DNA of 64,000 nucleotides, from the NCBI GenBank assembly GCA_903632075.3, contig CAHIKZ030002035.1:1305001-1369000 (forward strand), in the 5' to 3' direction. Position numbers and translations under genes: made by a program. This DNA comes from Acanthosepion pharaonis (lineage: Eukaryota > Mollusca > Cephalopoda > Sepiida > Sepiidae). The notes beneath the pieces were generated by a model, which saw only the letters and a program-made list of their open reading frames with translations, was not told the origin of the DNA and did no database searches. Numbering within the stretch: the first letter of the stretch is position 1; every line of letters begins with the position of its first letter. Positions 31,841 through 42,666 of the stretch are shown in pieces.

Positions 31841-32125
31841 AAAACGAAGATTTTATTTCAGTATGGAATTTTTTTATAAGCGGAAGATTTTTATTAGCAC
31901 CCAAGGCTTCAATAAGATATTGCATACGTAGATATATCACTGTTATTTTTAAAAAGAGTTTACGATTGTTTTTAATGTTTAAAACGATCAAATAAAACTA
32001 TGATGCCAAAAGAGAAAAAAAGTCTTGTGAGATAAATTATATTTTCAAAAACTTCCTAGTCGTCGAGTATTTCAAACCCGTTTGAAATGCTCAGTAATCT
32101 AGCCAAGACAGAAATGAAAGTTTTA
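31841..32125. other. No recognised feature
   Basis: AT-rich spacer. Confidence 0.4.
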
Positions 32126-32525
32126 AATGATGAATTCCTCACAGATGAACAGGAGACTTAATGCAACAGAGATAGGGTCCTCCAAGGGGATGTTACGAAT
32201 ACCATAGACGCAACATGTGAGCAAAGGCAAAATTTTAAGAAAAACAGAAACAAAAATTTCTTTTACTTAGAATAATTAAGAGACAATTGAGATTTATGGG
32301 ACGCATTATAAGGAAAGAAATCTGAAGAATTTGACTCCGGCTGGAAATAATGAAGGCAAGAGTGTCCGAGTAAACATCGGCTAACCTACCTTGTTTTAAT
32401 TGGATCACATGACGAGTACTTGGGTGGCAGAAAAGGAAGATTGCTTCGAGCTACGAAAGATGGGAAATTGTGGAGAGCCGTCATCGTCAACCTCCTGAAT
32501 AGAACCGGAAGGAAGATATTTGTCA
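32126..32525 (+). pseudogene. RTE-like LINE C-terminal end
   Basis: Frames give RRLNATEIGSSKGMLRIP, TQHVSKGKILRKTETKI, LRFMGRIIRKENLKNLT, and LWRAVIVNLLNRTG. Homologous to the C-terminus at 29990-30300. Stops are frequent and the 5' portion is absent. Confidence 0.8.
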
Positions 32526-32590
32526 TTTGAATACTTCGTCCTAATTCAATCTTCTTGCAGTTCAATTTTGTCTTAATCCTGTCCCCTCCT

Positions 32591-32853
32591 GGGCAAGACG
32601 ATAAACTACATCCGCGTCCTGAGTATCACGATAAACTACATCCGCGTCCTGGGCAAGACGATAAACTACATCCGCATCCTGAGTATCACAATAAACTACA
32701 TCCGCGTCCTGGGCAAGACGATAAACTACATCCACGTCCTGAGTATCACGATAACCTACATCCGCGTCCTGGGCAAGAGGATAAACTACATCCGCATCCT
32801 GAGTATCACGATAAACTACATCCGCGTCCTGGGTAAGACGATAAACTACATCC
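32591..32853. repeat. Minisatellite B: strictly alternating 30-bp units
   Basis: Nine units alternate between GGGCAAGACGATAAACTACA and GAGTATCACGATAAACTACA types, each followed by TCCGCGTCCT or TCCGCATCCT. The higher-order unit is 60 bp. Because 30 is a multiple of 3, both strands stay open (ten-residue periodic peptides), which is not evidence of coding. Confidence 0.98.
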
Positions 32854-33110
32854 AGCAGCAAGGCCTCTCATCAGGGGGTTTTGAGGAGCGTGGAACCACC
32901 TCTTAATTGCTGCTGTTCCTAAGTTCACCTTGACGCGGGGTGGTAGCACCTGTTAGGGTCCCAGCTATGAGCGAATAGTTAATCCCCAAATTTGGATCAA
33001 AACGTGTAAAAATAGGTTTTAATACTAGTAAGACATTTTTGAAAAACTATATTACCAACAATAGAGTTTTGAAAAAATATTACCAGCAATAAAATTCTTA
33101 TCGGCATTAA
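32854..33110 (-). repeat. Composite repeat copy 2: core plus minisatellite A, antisense
   Basis: The core reads CTGATCAGAGGCCTTGCTGC-like sequence in reverse (plus: GCAAGGCCTCTCATCAGGGG), with GCTGCTGTTCCTAAGTTCAC and GGGTCCCAGCTATGAGCGAA. Three minisatellite A units (TTACCAACAATAG, TTACCAGCAATAA) close it at 33110. Together with the 30-bp array it is the same element as copies 1 and 3, inverted. Confidence 0.8.
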
Positions 33111-33965
33111 ATAACCTATTAAGGTTGATATACCGAAACACAAAGTATAAACCAAACCAAAGAATCTTAATCCTGTCACAACTAACCGTAGTAAATTTCG
33201 AACGAAAAGAGATCGAAATTTGATTTTCAGGACAGCGAAATCTTTCGACCCTTAATGTAAATTTCATTTAGGATTGAGTCATAGTTAACCATATTTAGCC
33301 TATAGCACAACTAGAATATTGAAGCCTTATTTTCTGTACAGCTCAACACTCTTCATCTTGAAGATTACTGCAACCAAATTTTCCTTTGTAACACAGCCTC
33401 GTGATAGATATAGCGATATTCGGTCGACGTTAGAATTTATATTTTTGAATACGGACGTTTGGTTACAACATAATCTCTTCTCACGTTTTACCTGTGTGCA
33501 ATGTTAAACCTTGTCTATTCAAGATTTAGATTGGTACGTTGCACGAAAGGCCGGGCATTCCCCGCTTGAACGATTTACTGATTTAAAACTGAGCATTTGA
33601 AGACCTTGCCAAGTTTGGATTGGTCAGTTACTAGATTTAATCATGATATAGATATTTTTTAAAGCAAATTTCAGCTAGCTATAAATGTTTAAACATTGGC
33701 ACTGTTGCCACAGAGAACGGATATTCTGTAGAATATCCAAAGCAGAAACACATCACAAACGCATAATATAATCGATACAAGTCATAAAATAGGTCGTATT
33801 TTACGCTATGACATGTCTGTACACGATGTCTTGAAAATGTATATATACGTCAAATACTGTCGGTGTAAATTTCGGAATGATGTTGAAATAGGTTAACAGC
33901 AGCGGAAGTGTGGTTAATAATTATAATTTAATCTCAAAATGACTATATGAGGCGTCATGATAAGG
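33111..33965. other. No recognised feature
   Basis: AT-rich; no repeat or coding block identified. Confidence 0.4.
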
Positions 33966-34105
33966 TAGTGATTTTCCAAGCGTAGCTTAGATTTGGCACA
34001 AGGCCGAAAATAATGGGCATCCAGTGAGGATCGAACTCACTACTCAGTCGTAATTGTTCTAGCGAGACAAGATTGCTAACCATTACACCGCCTCGAGGTG
34101 CCCCT
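33966..34105 (-). repeat. SINE S3, antisense
   Basis: Plus strand GAGGATCGAACTCACTACTC is the antisense B box, followed by AGTCGTAATTGTTCTAGCGA and TTGCTAACCATTACACCGCC (A-box side). The tail GATTTGGCACAAGGCCGAA lies upstream. This is the best-preserved S3 head in the window. Confidence 0.8.
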
Positions 34106-34112
34106 TAATCAG

Positions 34113-35270
34113 GATATAAGATTACGTTGGGCCAACTTTCCAAGAAGGGAGTGTCTTGTTTATAGCGGATGTCAGCATTCGAAATATAGACTTTTTATAT
34201 TTAATCGGTTTGAATTCCTCTGACACTTGGCTTAATGCAAAGATAAGATTATGTTGCGCCAAACTTTCGAACTCGGAGGGCCTGACTATATTAAAGATCA
34301 GGATATTCTATATTTACTAGGTTTGGATTCGTTTCACGCTGGACTCAGTCAAGAGATACGATTATGGTTTTTTTTTTTTTTGGTTTTTTTTTGGGGGGGT
34401 TAAGCGTTTCACCCCAAGCAAGGCGGGAAGCCACTAGGACGCAAGGGGTTACAGAAAGTTTAGAGCAAGATCAGATAGGAGTGATAGAAGAAAGGATGAG
34501 GGTAGTGGATAGATCCAGGCAACTGGAGATGTCGATTGACATTACACTTGAATAGCTGGAGATTATAGCTCACAGGGAAACAGGAGAAGGGAGTTCCACA
34601 GGCGAGAGGTGCGAGACATGAAGCTTTTAGAGTAGAAGAGACGGCTATATTTAGGAGTTTCGACAGTTGAAAGTGTGAGAGCGGGATGCCAGCCTCGTGA
34701 GGCGCTGGAACACGTGACGTTTGGGAACCAGAGAATGCAGCTCCTCGGAGCAATTTCCATGGAAGTATTTGTAGAACAGACAGAGGGAGGCGACGGCGCG
34801 TCTGTGAGAAAGTGACTGTAGACGAGACGCCAGGGCAGGGCCAACCACATTGCATATCCGCATCTGGAGCCTATCAAGAACCCCGAGGCAGACAGAAGGG
34901 GCACCAGACCATATATGGCAGCAATACTCCATGCAAGGGCGAATTGTGGTGCGAGTTATGAGGATCTGCTTATATTTAAAATAATCATCGAAATCCTGTC
35001 TTTTCATATTTAATAATTTTGACAGTTGGATCAATCGAGAGAAGAGTTTATGCTACGCAAGACTTCCGAGCTGGAAAGGCCTAATTATGTTAAAGAGCAG
35101 GGTATGAAAACATGCTTTTGATATTTAAAAGATCTGGCTTGAAGTGAAAATGCCTCATGTGAGAGATAAAATCACGTTGCACCAAATATCCTAGGCAAGT
35201 GCTTATATTAAAAATTAGCTTTCAGAGTCCTGGCATTATATTTTTCCTTGGTTTGGGCTAAATCGACGGA
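34113..35270. repeat. Degenerate 105-115-bp minisatellite, split by a LINE
   Basis: Units carry ATAAGATTATGTTGCGCCAA, ACTTTCGAACTCGGAGGGCC and TATATTTACTAGGTTTGGAT. They occur at about 34115-34362 and, after the LINE at 34365-35026, resume at 35040-35250 (TTATGCTACGCAAGACTTCC, AAAATCACGTTGCACCAAAT). Confidence 0.65.
34365..35026 (-). mobile_element. CR1/Jockey-like LINE 3' end with poly-A, antisense
   Basis: A T/G-run at 34365-34398 marks the antisense poly-A end. The 3' UTR (CCCCAAGCAAGGCGGGAAGC) and C-terminal coding tail follow. The minus frame 35034-34651 is open for 127 codons: RTTIRPCMEYCCHIWSGAP, LDRLQMRICNVVGPALASRL, QSLSHRRAVASLCLFYKYFH and GNCSEELHSLVP. This is the least decayed copy of the family here. 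It is 5'-truncated and inserted in a minisatellite. Its EYCCHIWSGAP segment is homologous, in opposite orientation, to the unit amplified from 35330 onward. Confidence 0.88.
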
Positions 35271-35329
35271 CAGGATGATGTTATTTCACTGTGTCAGTTC
35301 ACTGTGTCGTGCGAGACAATTTTTCTCTC

Positions 35330-38300
35330 CAGAATCTATCTTACATATCGATAAGTCTACCATACATCCATGCTACCACATAGAAAATTGCTTGATAAGA
35401 CCACATTATGGTCCAAACTACCATTCATCCCTTAGAATACTACATATGGTTGTCTTTTGCCTTGATCTCCTTGATAAGATCCAAAGAAGAATCAGCAATA
35501 TTATTGGTCCTGATCTATTAACCTACCATTCATCCATGCTTAGAATATTGCTGCCACATATGGTCCGGTGTTCCTGTTGATCTCCTTGATAAGATCCCAA
35601 TATTATTGGTCCTGATCTATAAAACTACCATTCATCCATGCTTAGAATATTGTTGCCACATATGGTCCGGTGTCCCTGCTATTTACCTTGATCTCGTTGA
35701 TAAGATCCAAAGAAGAATCCAATATTAGATCTATAAAACTACCATTCATCCAGCTTAGAATATTGCTGCCACATATGGTATTGGTCCTGATCTATCCAAA
35801 GAAAACCTACTATTCATCATCCATGCTTAGAATATTGCTGCCACATATGGTCCGGTGCCCCTGCTATTTACCTTGATCTCCTTGATAAGATCCAAAGAAG
35901 AATCAGCAATATTATTGGTCCTGATCTATAAACCTACCATTCGTCCATGCTTAGAATATTGCTGCCACATATGGTCCGGTGCCCCTGCTATTTACCTTGA
36001 GCTCCTTGATAAGATCCAAAGAAGAATCAGCAATATTATTGGTCCTGATCTATAAACCTACCATTCATCCATGCTTAGAATATTGCTGCCACATATGGTC
36101 CGGTGTTCCTGCTATTTACCTTGATCTCCTTGATAAGATCCAAAGAAGAATCAGCAATATTATTGGTCCTGATCTATAAAACTACCATTCATCCATGCTT
36201 AGAATATTGCTGCCACATATGGTCCGGTGCTCCTGCTATTTACCTTGATCTCCTTGATAAGATCCAAAGAAGAATCAGCAATATTATTGGTCCTGATCTA
36301 TAAACCTACCATTCATCCATGCTTAGAATATTGCTGCCACATATGGTCCGGTGTTCCTGCTATTTACCTTGATCTCCTTGATAAGATCCAAAGAAGAATC
36401 AGCAATATTATTGGTCCTGATCTATAAAACTACCATTCATCCATGCTTAGAATATTGCTGCCACATATGGTCCGGTGTTCCTGCTATTTACCTTGATCTC
36501 CTTGATAAGATCCAAAGAAGAATCAGCAATATTATTGGTCCTGATCTATAAAACTACCATTCATCCATGCTTAGAATATTGCTGCCACATATGGTCCGGT
36601 GCTCCTGCTATTTACCTTGATCTCCTTGATAAGATCCAAAGAAGAATCAGCAATATTATTGGTCCTGATCTATAAACCTACCATTCATCCATGCTTAGAA
36701 TATTGCTGCCACATATGGTCCGGTGTTCCTGCTATTTTTGATCTCCTTGATAAGATCCAAAGAAGAATCAGCAATAAGATCCTGAATAAAAACCATTCAA
36801 TCTTAGAATATTGCTGCCAATATGGTATTATTGGTCCAAAGAAGAATCTATTATTGGTCCTGATCTATAAACCTACCATTCATCCATGCTTAGAATATTG
36901 CTGCCACATATGGTCCGGTGTGTCCTGCTATTTACCTTGATCTCCTTGATAAGATCCAAGAAGAATCAGCAATATTATTGGTCCTGATCTATAAAACTAC
37001 CATTCATCCATGCTTAGAATATTGCTGCCACATATGGTCAGGTGCTCCTGCTATTTACCTTGATCTCCTTGATAAGATCCAAAGAAGAATCAGCAATATT
37101 ATTGGACCTGATCTATAAAACTACCATTCATCTATGCTTAGAATATTGCTGCCACATATGGTCCGGTGTCTCCTGCTATTTACCTTGATCTCGTTGATAA
37201 GATCAAAGAAGAATCAGCAATATTATTGGTCCTGATCTATAAACCTACCATTCATCCATGCTTAGAATATTGCTGCACATATGGTATGGCTATTTACCTT
37301 GATCTCCTTGATAAGATCCAAAGAAGAATCAGCACTATTTGGTCCTGATCTATAAACCTACCATTCATCCATGCTTAGAATATTGCTGCCACATATGGTC
37401 CGGTGTTCCTGCTATTTACCTTGATCTCCTTGATAAGATCCAAAGAAGAATCAGCAATATTATTGGTCCTGATCTATAAAACTACCATTCATCCATGCTT
37501 AGAATATTGCTGCCACATATGGTCCGGTGTCCCTGCTATTTACCTTGATCTCGTTGATAAGATCCAAAGAAGAATCAGCAATATTATTGGTCCTGATCTT
37601 TAAACCTACCATTCATCCATGCTTAGAATATTGCTGCCACATATGGTCCGGTGTTCCTGCTATTTACCTTGATCTCCTTGATAAGATCCAAAGAAGAATC
37701 AGCAATATTATTGGTCCTGATCTATAAACCTACCATTCATCCATGCTTAGAATATTGCTGCCACATATGGGCCGGTGCTCCTGCTATTTACCTTGATCTC
37801 CTTGATAAGATCCAAAAAAGAATCGTCCATGCTTAGAATATTTATTGGTCCTGATCTGCTATTTATAAACCTACCATTCGTCCATGCTTAGAATATTGCT
37901 GCCACATATGGTCCGGTGCGCCTGCTATTTACCTTGAGCTCCTTGATAAGATCCAAAGAAGAATCAGCAATATTATTGGTCCTGATCTATAAAACTACCA
38001 TTCGTCCATGCTTAGAATATTGCTGCCACATATGGTCCGGTGTTCCTGCTATTTACCTTGATCTCGTTGATAAGATCCAAAGAAGAATCAGCAATATTAT
38101 TGGTCCTGATCTATAAACCTACCATTCATCCATGCTTAGAATATTGCTGCCACATATGGGCCGGTGCTCCTGCTATTTACCCTTGATCTCCAATATTATT
38201 GGTTGATATAAAATACCAATGAAATATTCTGCAATATTATTGGTCCTTGATAAGATCTATAAACCTACCATTCATCCATGCTTAGAATATTGCTGCCACA

Positions 38301-39590
38301 TATGGTCCGGTGCCCCTGCTATTTACCTTGATCTCCTTGATAAGATCCAAAGAAGAATCAGCAATATTATTGGTCCTGATCTATAAAACTACCATTCATC
38401 CATGCTTAGAATATTGCTGCCACATATGGTCCGGTGTCCTGCTATTTACCTTGATCTCGTTGATAAGATCCAAAGAAGAATCAGCACTATTATTGGTCCT
38501 GATCTATAAACCTACCATTCATCCATTCTTAGAATATTGCTGCCACATATGGGCCGGTGTTCCTGCTATTTACCTTGATCTCCTTGATAAGATCCAAAGA
38601 AGAAAGAAGACCATTCGTCCATGCAATATGGTCCGGTGCCCTGCTATTTATTGGTCCTTGATAAGATCCAAAGAAGATCTATATAAACTACCATTCATCC
38701 ATGCTTAGAATATTGCTGCCACATATGGTCCGGTGTCCCTGCTATTTACCTTGATCTCGTTGATAAGATTCAATGAAGAATCAGCAATATTATTGGTCCT
38801 GATCTATAAACCTACCATTCATCTATGCTTAGAATATTGCTGCCACATATGGTCCGGTGTCCCTGCTATTTACCTTGATCTCCTTGATAAGATAAGAATC
38901 CACTATTATTGGTCCTTATCTATAAGAATCATCCAATAGTTATTGGTCCGGTGCTCCTGCTATTTACCTTGATCTCCTTGATAAGATCCAAAGAAGAATC
39001 AGCACTATTATGATCTATAAATACCATTGTCCATTCTTAGAATATTGCTGCCACATATGGTCCGGTGTTCCTGCTATTTACCTTGATCTCCTTGATAAGA
39101 TCCAAAGAAGAATCAGCAATATTATTGGTCCTGATCTATAAAACTACCATTCATCCATGCTTAGAATATTGCTGCCACATATGGTCCGGTGTCCCTGCTA
39201 TTTACCTTGATCTCCTTGATAAGATCCAAAGAAGAATCAGCAATATTATTGGTCCTGATCTATAAAACTACCATTCATCCATGCTTAGAATATTGCTGCC
39301 ACATATGGTCCGGTGTCCCTGCTATTTACCTTGATCTCCTTGATAAGATCCAAAGAAGAATCAGCAATGTTATTGGTCCTGATCTATAAACCTACCATTC
39401 ATCCATGCTTAGAATATGCTATTTACCTTGATCTCGTTGATAAGATCCAAAGAAGAATCAGAATATTATTGGTCCTGATCTATAAACCTACCATTCATCC
39501 ATGCTTAGAATATTGTTGCCACATATGGTCAAGTGCCCCTGCTTCAGCTCTTTGATAAGCTTCAAAAAAGAATCAGCAATATTTTTGGTC
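35330..39590 (+). repeat. LINE-derived 124-bp satellite array, about 34 units
   Basis: Tandem units of 124 bp (exact between 35979, 36103, 36227, 36351, 36475 and 36599) each contain CCATTCATCCATGCTTAGAA, TATTGCTGCCACATATGGTC, TTGATAAGATCCAAAGAAGA and AATATTATTGGTCCTGATCT. Translated, a unit is PTIHPCLEYCCHIWSGVPAI then YLDLLDKIQRRISNIIGPDL, the LINE reverse-transcriptase C-terminal block. Because 124 = 3x41+1 the frame rotates and stops every unit or two. Variant sites include AAACCTA/AAAACTA, CTCCTTG/CTCGTTG and GTTCC/GTCCC/GCTCC/GCCCC. Partial or scrambled units occur near 35590, 36735-36860, 37280-37340, 37830, 38190-38250, 38600-38700, 38890-39020 and 39415. Confidence 0.98.
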
Positions 39591-40040
39591 CTGATATGAC
39601 GGCTCGGCTTTAGTCACGTTCCCACTGCCGAAAGGTTGCTTCTCAGTGTCTTTCTATAAATAATTTCATGGTAATTGTTCGGATGAGCTCTTCGCTATAG
39701 TACCTAGATTTTATAAATTTAAGCACATTACTAGACTTGCGTCAAGATCTCATCAATTTACAGTTGAGCTGGTTAGATGTTGCAGTTAAATTATATGCTA
39801 ACAGTTTCTTTTCCAATAATTCTCGCTTGTGGAACTCACTTCCGTCTTCATGCTGTCCAGTCAACTTTAATCTGAAAAAGTTTAAATCCAATGTCAAACG
39901 CTATCTACTGTCTTCCTGATTACTCTTTTCTCTTCCAACTCATTACTAATGTTTGTGTTCCTAATTCCTCCACACCTTGTAAACCCTTTGTGTCTTAGTG
40001 GCTTTATTGCCTTACATGGGGTGGTACCAATTAAAAAGTA
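39590..40040 (+). mobile_element. CR1/Jockey-like LINE 3' end, continuous with the satellite
   Basis: Directly after the last satellite unit the LINE continues in order: CACGTTCCCACTGCCGAAAG (SHRR block), TTTCATGGTAATTGTTCGGA, CTAGATTTTATAAATTTAAG, then SRLWNSLPSS and VNFNLKKFKSNVKRYLLSS, and a 3' UTR with TTAGTGGCTTTATTGCCTTA. The amplified unit is therefore an internal segment of this LINE copy, expanded in place. Confidence 0.85.
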
Positions 40041-40463
40041 ATCTACAAGCTGGATCAGAATTATCGTAAATGAATCAAAGAGGAATAGAGAAAATATTTA
40101 AGAATGAAAAAGGCAAAGGCTATTCGAAAACGCCATTGCCGCTCATACTGCAGAGAGAAATCAATGATTCGATCAAAAAGCCGTCCGTGGAAATTTTTAT
40201 CATACATATTCTTCGTAAATCAGGAATAATCGAAACCGACTTGATTAACAGATTGAACAGGAAATGCACAAGAGTCAATCCCGATTTTCTTTGCTTATTC
40301 CATTTATTCATAGAATAATTTCGACAAAAATTTTTATCTTGCAGCATATTCTGTCGATAATATTGAGTACGTGCTTGTAAAGAGAATTATTTATGAGAAA
40401 AATGTATGCTTAATATTAAATTATTACGCAAACCATACCCACACTATATATTTCACCCCTACC

Positions 40464-40590
40464 GACGGCTTAGTGGTAGAATTTCCGACTGACACCAATT
40501 CAGTCGGGTTTCGATCCTAGTTAGAGGCAACCGGACGTCTAGTCACTCTGAAGAGCTGTGAGACAGCGAAACAGTCTGTCTGTAGATGAA
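40464..40590 (+). repeat. SINE S2, copy 1
   Basis: ACCGACGGCTTAGTGGTAGA (A box) and GTCGGGTTTCGATCCTAG (B box) with proper spacing, then GACGTCTAGTCACTCTGAAG and AACAGTCTGTCTGTAGATGA. tRNA-related, unlike S1 and S3. Confidence 0.8.
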
Positions 40591-40771
40591 AATTAGGCTC
40601 CTGAAAAATTACTTTCGGTTGAGATATCTGGGGGAGGAATTGTGGGTTTGTAAACTACTACGGCTATTTATTATAGCAAGACTCTTCGGTAAACCGAATG
40701 GAGTTCTCTCAGTCACTGTGTGTTTATCTAAAAATAAATACGCTAAAATTCACCTTCGTACTTACTCTGCG

Positions 40772-40895
40772 CCGACGGCTTAGTGGTAGAATCTCCGACT
40801 GACACCAATTTGGTCCGGTTTCGACCTTACCTAGAGGCAGCCTGACGTCTAGCCACACTGAAGACCTGCGAAACAGTCTGTCTGTGGATGACAAT
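40772..40895 (+). repeat. SINE S2, copy 2
   Basis: GCCGACGGCTTAGTGGTAGA, GGTCCGGTTTCGACCTTACC, and the same CTGTCTGTGGATGA end. It lies 308 bp from copy 1 in the same orientation. Confidence 0.8.
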
Positions 40896-40905
40896 ATATG
40901 TATAT

Positions 40906-41245
40906 ACAAGGTGTCCATAAATTTCTTGTGCATTTTAAAAATTTATAACTGTATTTGTATTTGCGATAGAAATAATTTGTAAAAAGGATTAGAAAGAAGG
41001 AAATCTATTTTAATTAAAGTTTCCACATGTCCTCCATCATTAGCAATACAAAGGGTAATACGATTTTGCAGTTCACGGAAAAACATTTGCCAACTGATTT
41101 ACAGTAATGCCTGAAATCATATTAGTTATTTTAGCTATACTTAAAACTAGGTACATTAAACTTTATAACATTTTTTACAGATTATTTCTATCGCAAATAC
41201 AAATAAAGTTATAATTTTTAAAGTGCACACGAACTTCCTGGACAA

Positions 41246-41250
<5 letters not shown>
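40906..41250 (-). mobile_element. Internally deleted DNA transposon with about 100-bp inverted ends
   Basis: Left end CAAGGTGTCCATAAATTTCT...TTTGCGATAGAAATAATTTG and right end, reversed, AGGTTGTCCAGGAAGTTCGT...TTTGCGATAGAAATAATCTG form long inverted repeats flanked by TA. Between them the minus strand (about 41110-41010) reads ITVNQLANVFP and CxxxDGGHVET-like residues, resembling the C-terminal tail of Tc1/mariner-superfamily transposases. This is a shortened, non-autonomous copy. A (TA)n tract abuts its right end. Confidence 0.75.

Positions 41251-41308
<58 letters not shown>
41251..41308. repeat. (TA)n microsatellite
   Basis: Directly abuts the inverted-repeat transposon end. Confidence 0.95.
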
Positions 41309-41311
<3 letters not shown>

Positions 41312-41602
41312 CAGTATTTCTCGCTTGAAAAACCACGGATGACTCAACTTGTAGACACCTAAGGGCAAATTATTACCCGAAGAAAAAATTGGAAGTAAAA
41401 AAAGAAAGTATTAAAAACATTAGAACAAGGCGAATCGTCAAGTGCCTTTAAGTCCTTAGTCCAAAGGAAAAAAAAAAACAAGCGAGTATAAAGACTAAAA
41501 TGTAGAGTGCTCAATATGCTAAGTAGAGCGGTAAATTACAATAAATCCTAATGAGCCAGGCAAACTTACCTAGGTTTCACCAAACGGATCTTCAGGGTAA
41601 AG

Positions 41603-41605
<3 letters not shown>

Positions 41606-41677
<72 letters not shown>

Positions 41678-41678
41678 A
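41606..41678. repeat. (TA)n(TG)n microsatellite
   Basis: A long TA run followed by TGTGTGTGTG. The 300 bp before it contain no recognised feature. Confidence 0.95.
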
Positions 41679-41916
41679 CTAGCGTAATAGCCGGTCTACT
41701 GTGCAGCATTTAAGTTAGCTCTTGCGAAGGGGCTCTTGATTGGGCCTTCACCGTAAAAGGTATTTAAACATTGCATTAATATTTAAGCACACCTTTTAAA
41801 TGTTCAGCGAGAATTGAAGTTACATGTGCTATCCATATGAGCTGTTGTTGTTTTTGGAAGTCCTCAATTGATGCCATTTCTGTAATTTAGTACGGGTCTT
41901 TGCTTTTTGGATTTTG

Positions 41917-42660
41917 TAACATACAAAACATGCATACATACAGATCATAAGGCAAGCAATCATTGGCTAATCTCCTCAAAACTACTTTGCTGATTGGTCA
42001 ATTCGGACCAATCAAATCGCCTGCAAGCGAGGAATAATTTCCCCGCGAACGAGGCTGGAACCTGTCACCTGGGGCACAGACTTATATAAACAAAACACAA
42101 ACAAGCCTCTCACGCATTTCTCTTCATTCATCTTTTTCCTTGCTGCCAAGATGTAATCTTCAAGAGCTCCCGTCTTGACCATGCGGCCAGACGTTAAAGA
42201 TCATTGTCAACAACTCTGACCGACATTCTCGCAAGTCCAGCCATTTACGCATATCTACACAAATCCACGACTTTACTACCAACGCACATACAGACACAGA
42301 TTTTTGTATCACATTACACATATCCTTCTTCTCTGTGACTAAGCCAAGTTCATACCAGAACTCTCTTACTTACTCAAAACAACACTTCTTAATTAACTGT
42401 ATTCTATTCTAACACCAGACTCTATTCAACATAGAATGCTGAACATTCTTATTCAAGAGAAATTCTTTTGAATATTCAATCTTAATCAGAATACAGTGGA
42501 AGGGAAGCAACTTTTTCTTCCTTAATTACGACACACCATTGCATGATTGTTTTGTATGTTATTGTTTCAATATATATTTTATTGTTGATGCACAATTGAA
42601 GTCTCGTTGTTTTTTCCTTGAATCGTTAAATGTATAATAGATATATCGTCTTAGAACACG
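41917..42660 (+). repeat. Promoter-bearing interspersed repeat Z, copy 2
   Basis: CCAAT box (GGACCAATCAAATCG), TATA-like TTATATAAACAAAACAC, then TTGCTGCCAAGATGTAATCT, TCAAGAGC and CAGACGTTAAAGATCATTGT, matching 23264-23800. A TGTAAC start and TTACA end (42662-42666) are compatible with an LTR but no clear target duplication was found. Confidence 0.6.
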
Positions 42661-42666
42661 CAATTA

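Noticed and set aside
32555..32861. Frames open on both strands with a periodic decapeptide
   Set aside because: The 30-bp unit is divisible by three, so openness is arithmetic. The same element elsewhere is not open.
35330..39590. CRISPR array or tandem protein-coding domain
   Set aside because: There are no unique spacers between repeats, the unit is a LINE piece, and the frame shifts by one base per unit.
40464..40895. Functional tRNA genes
   Set aside because: Boxes A and B are present but stems do not pair as a cloverleaf and the same longer sequence is repeated, which indicates a SINE.
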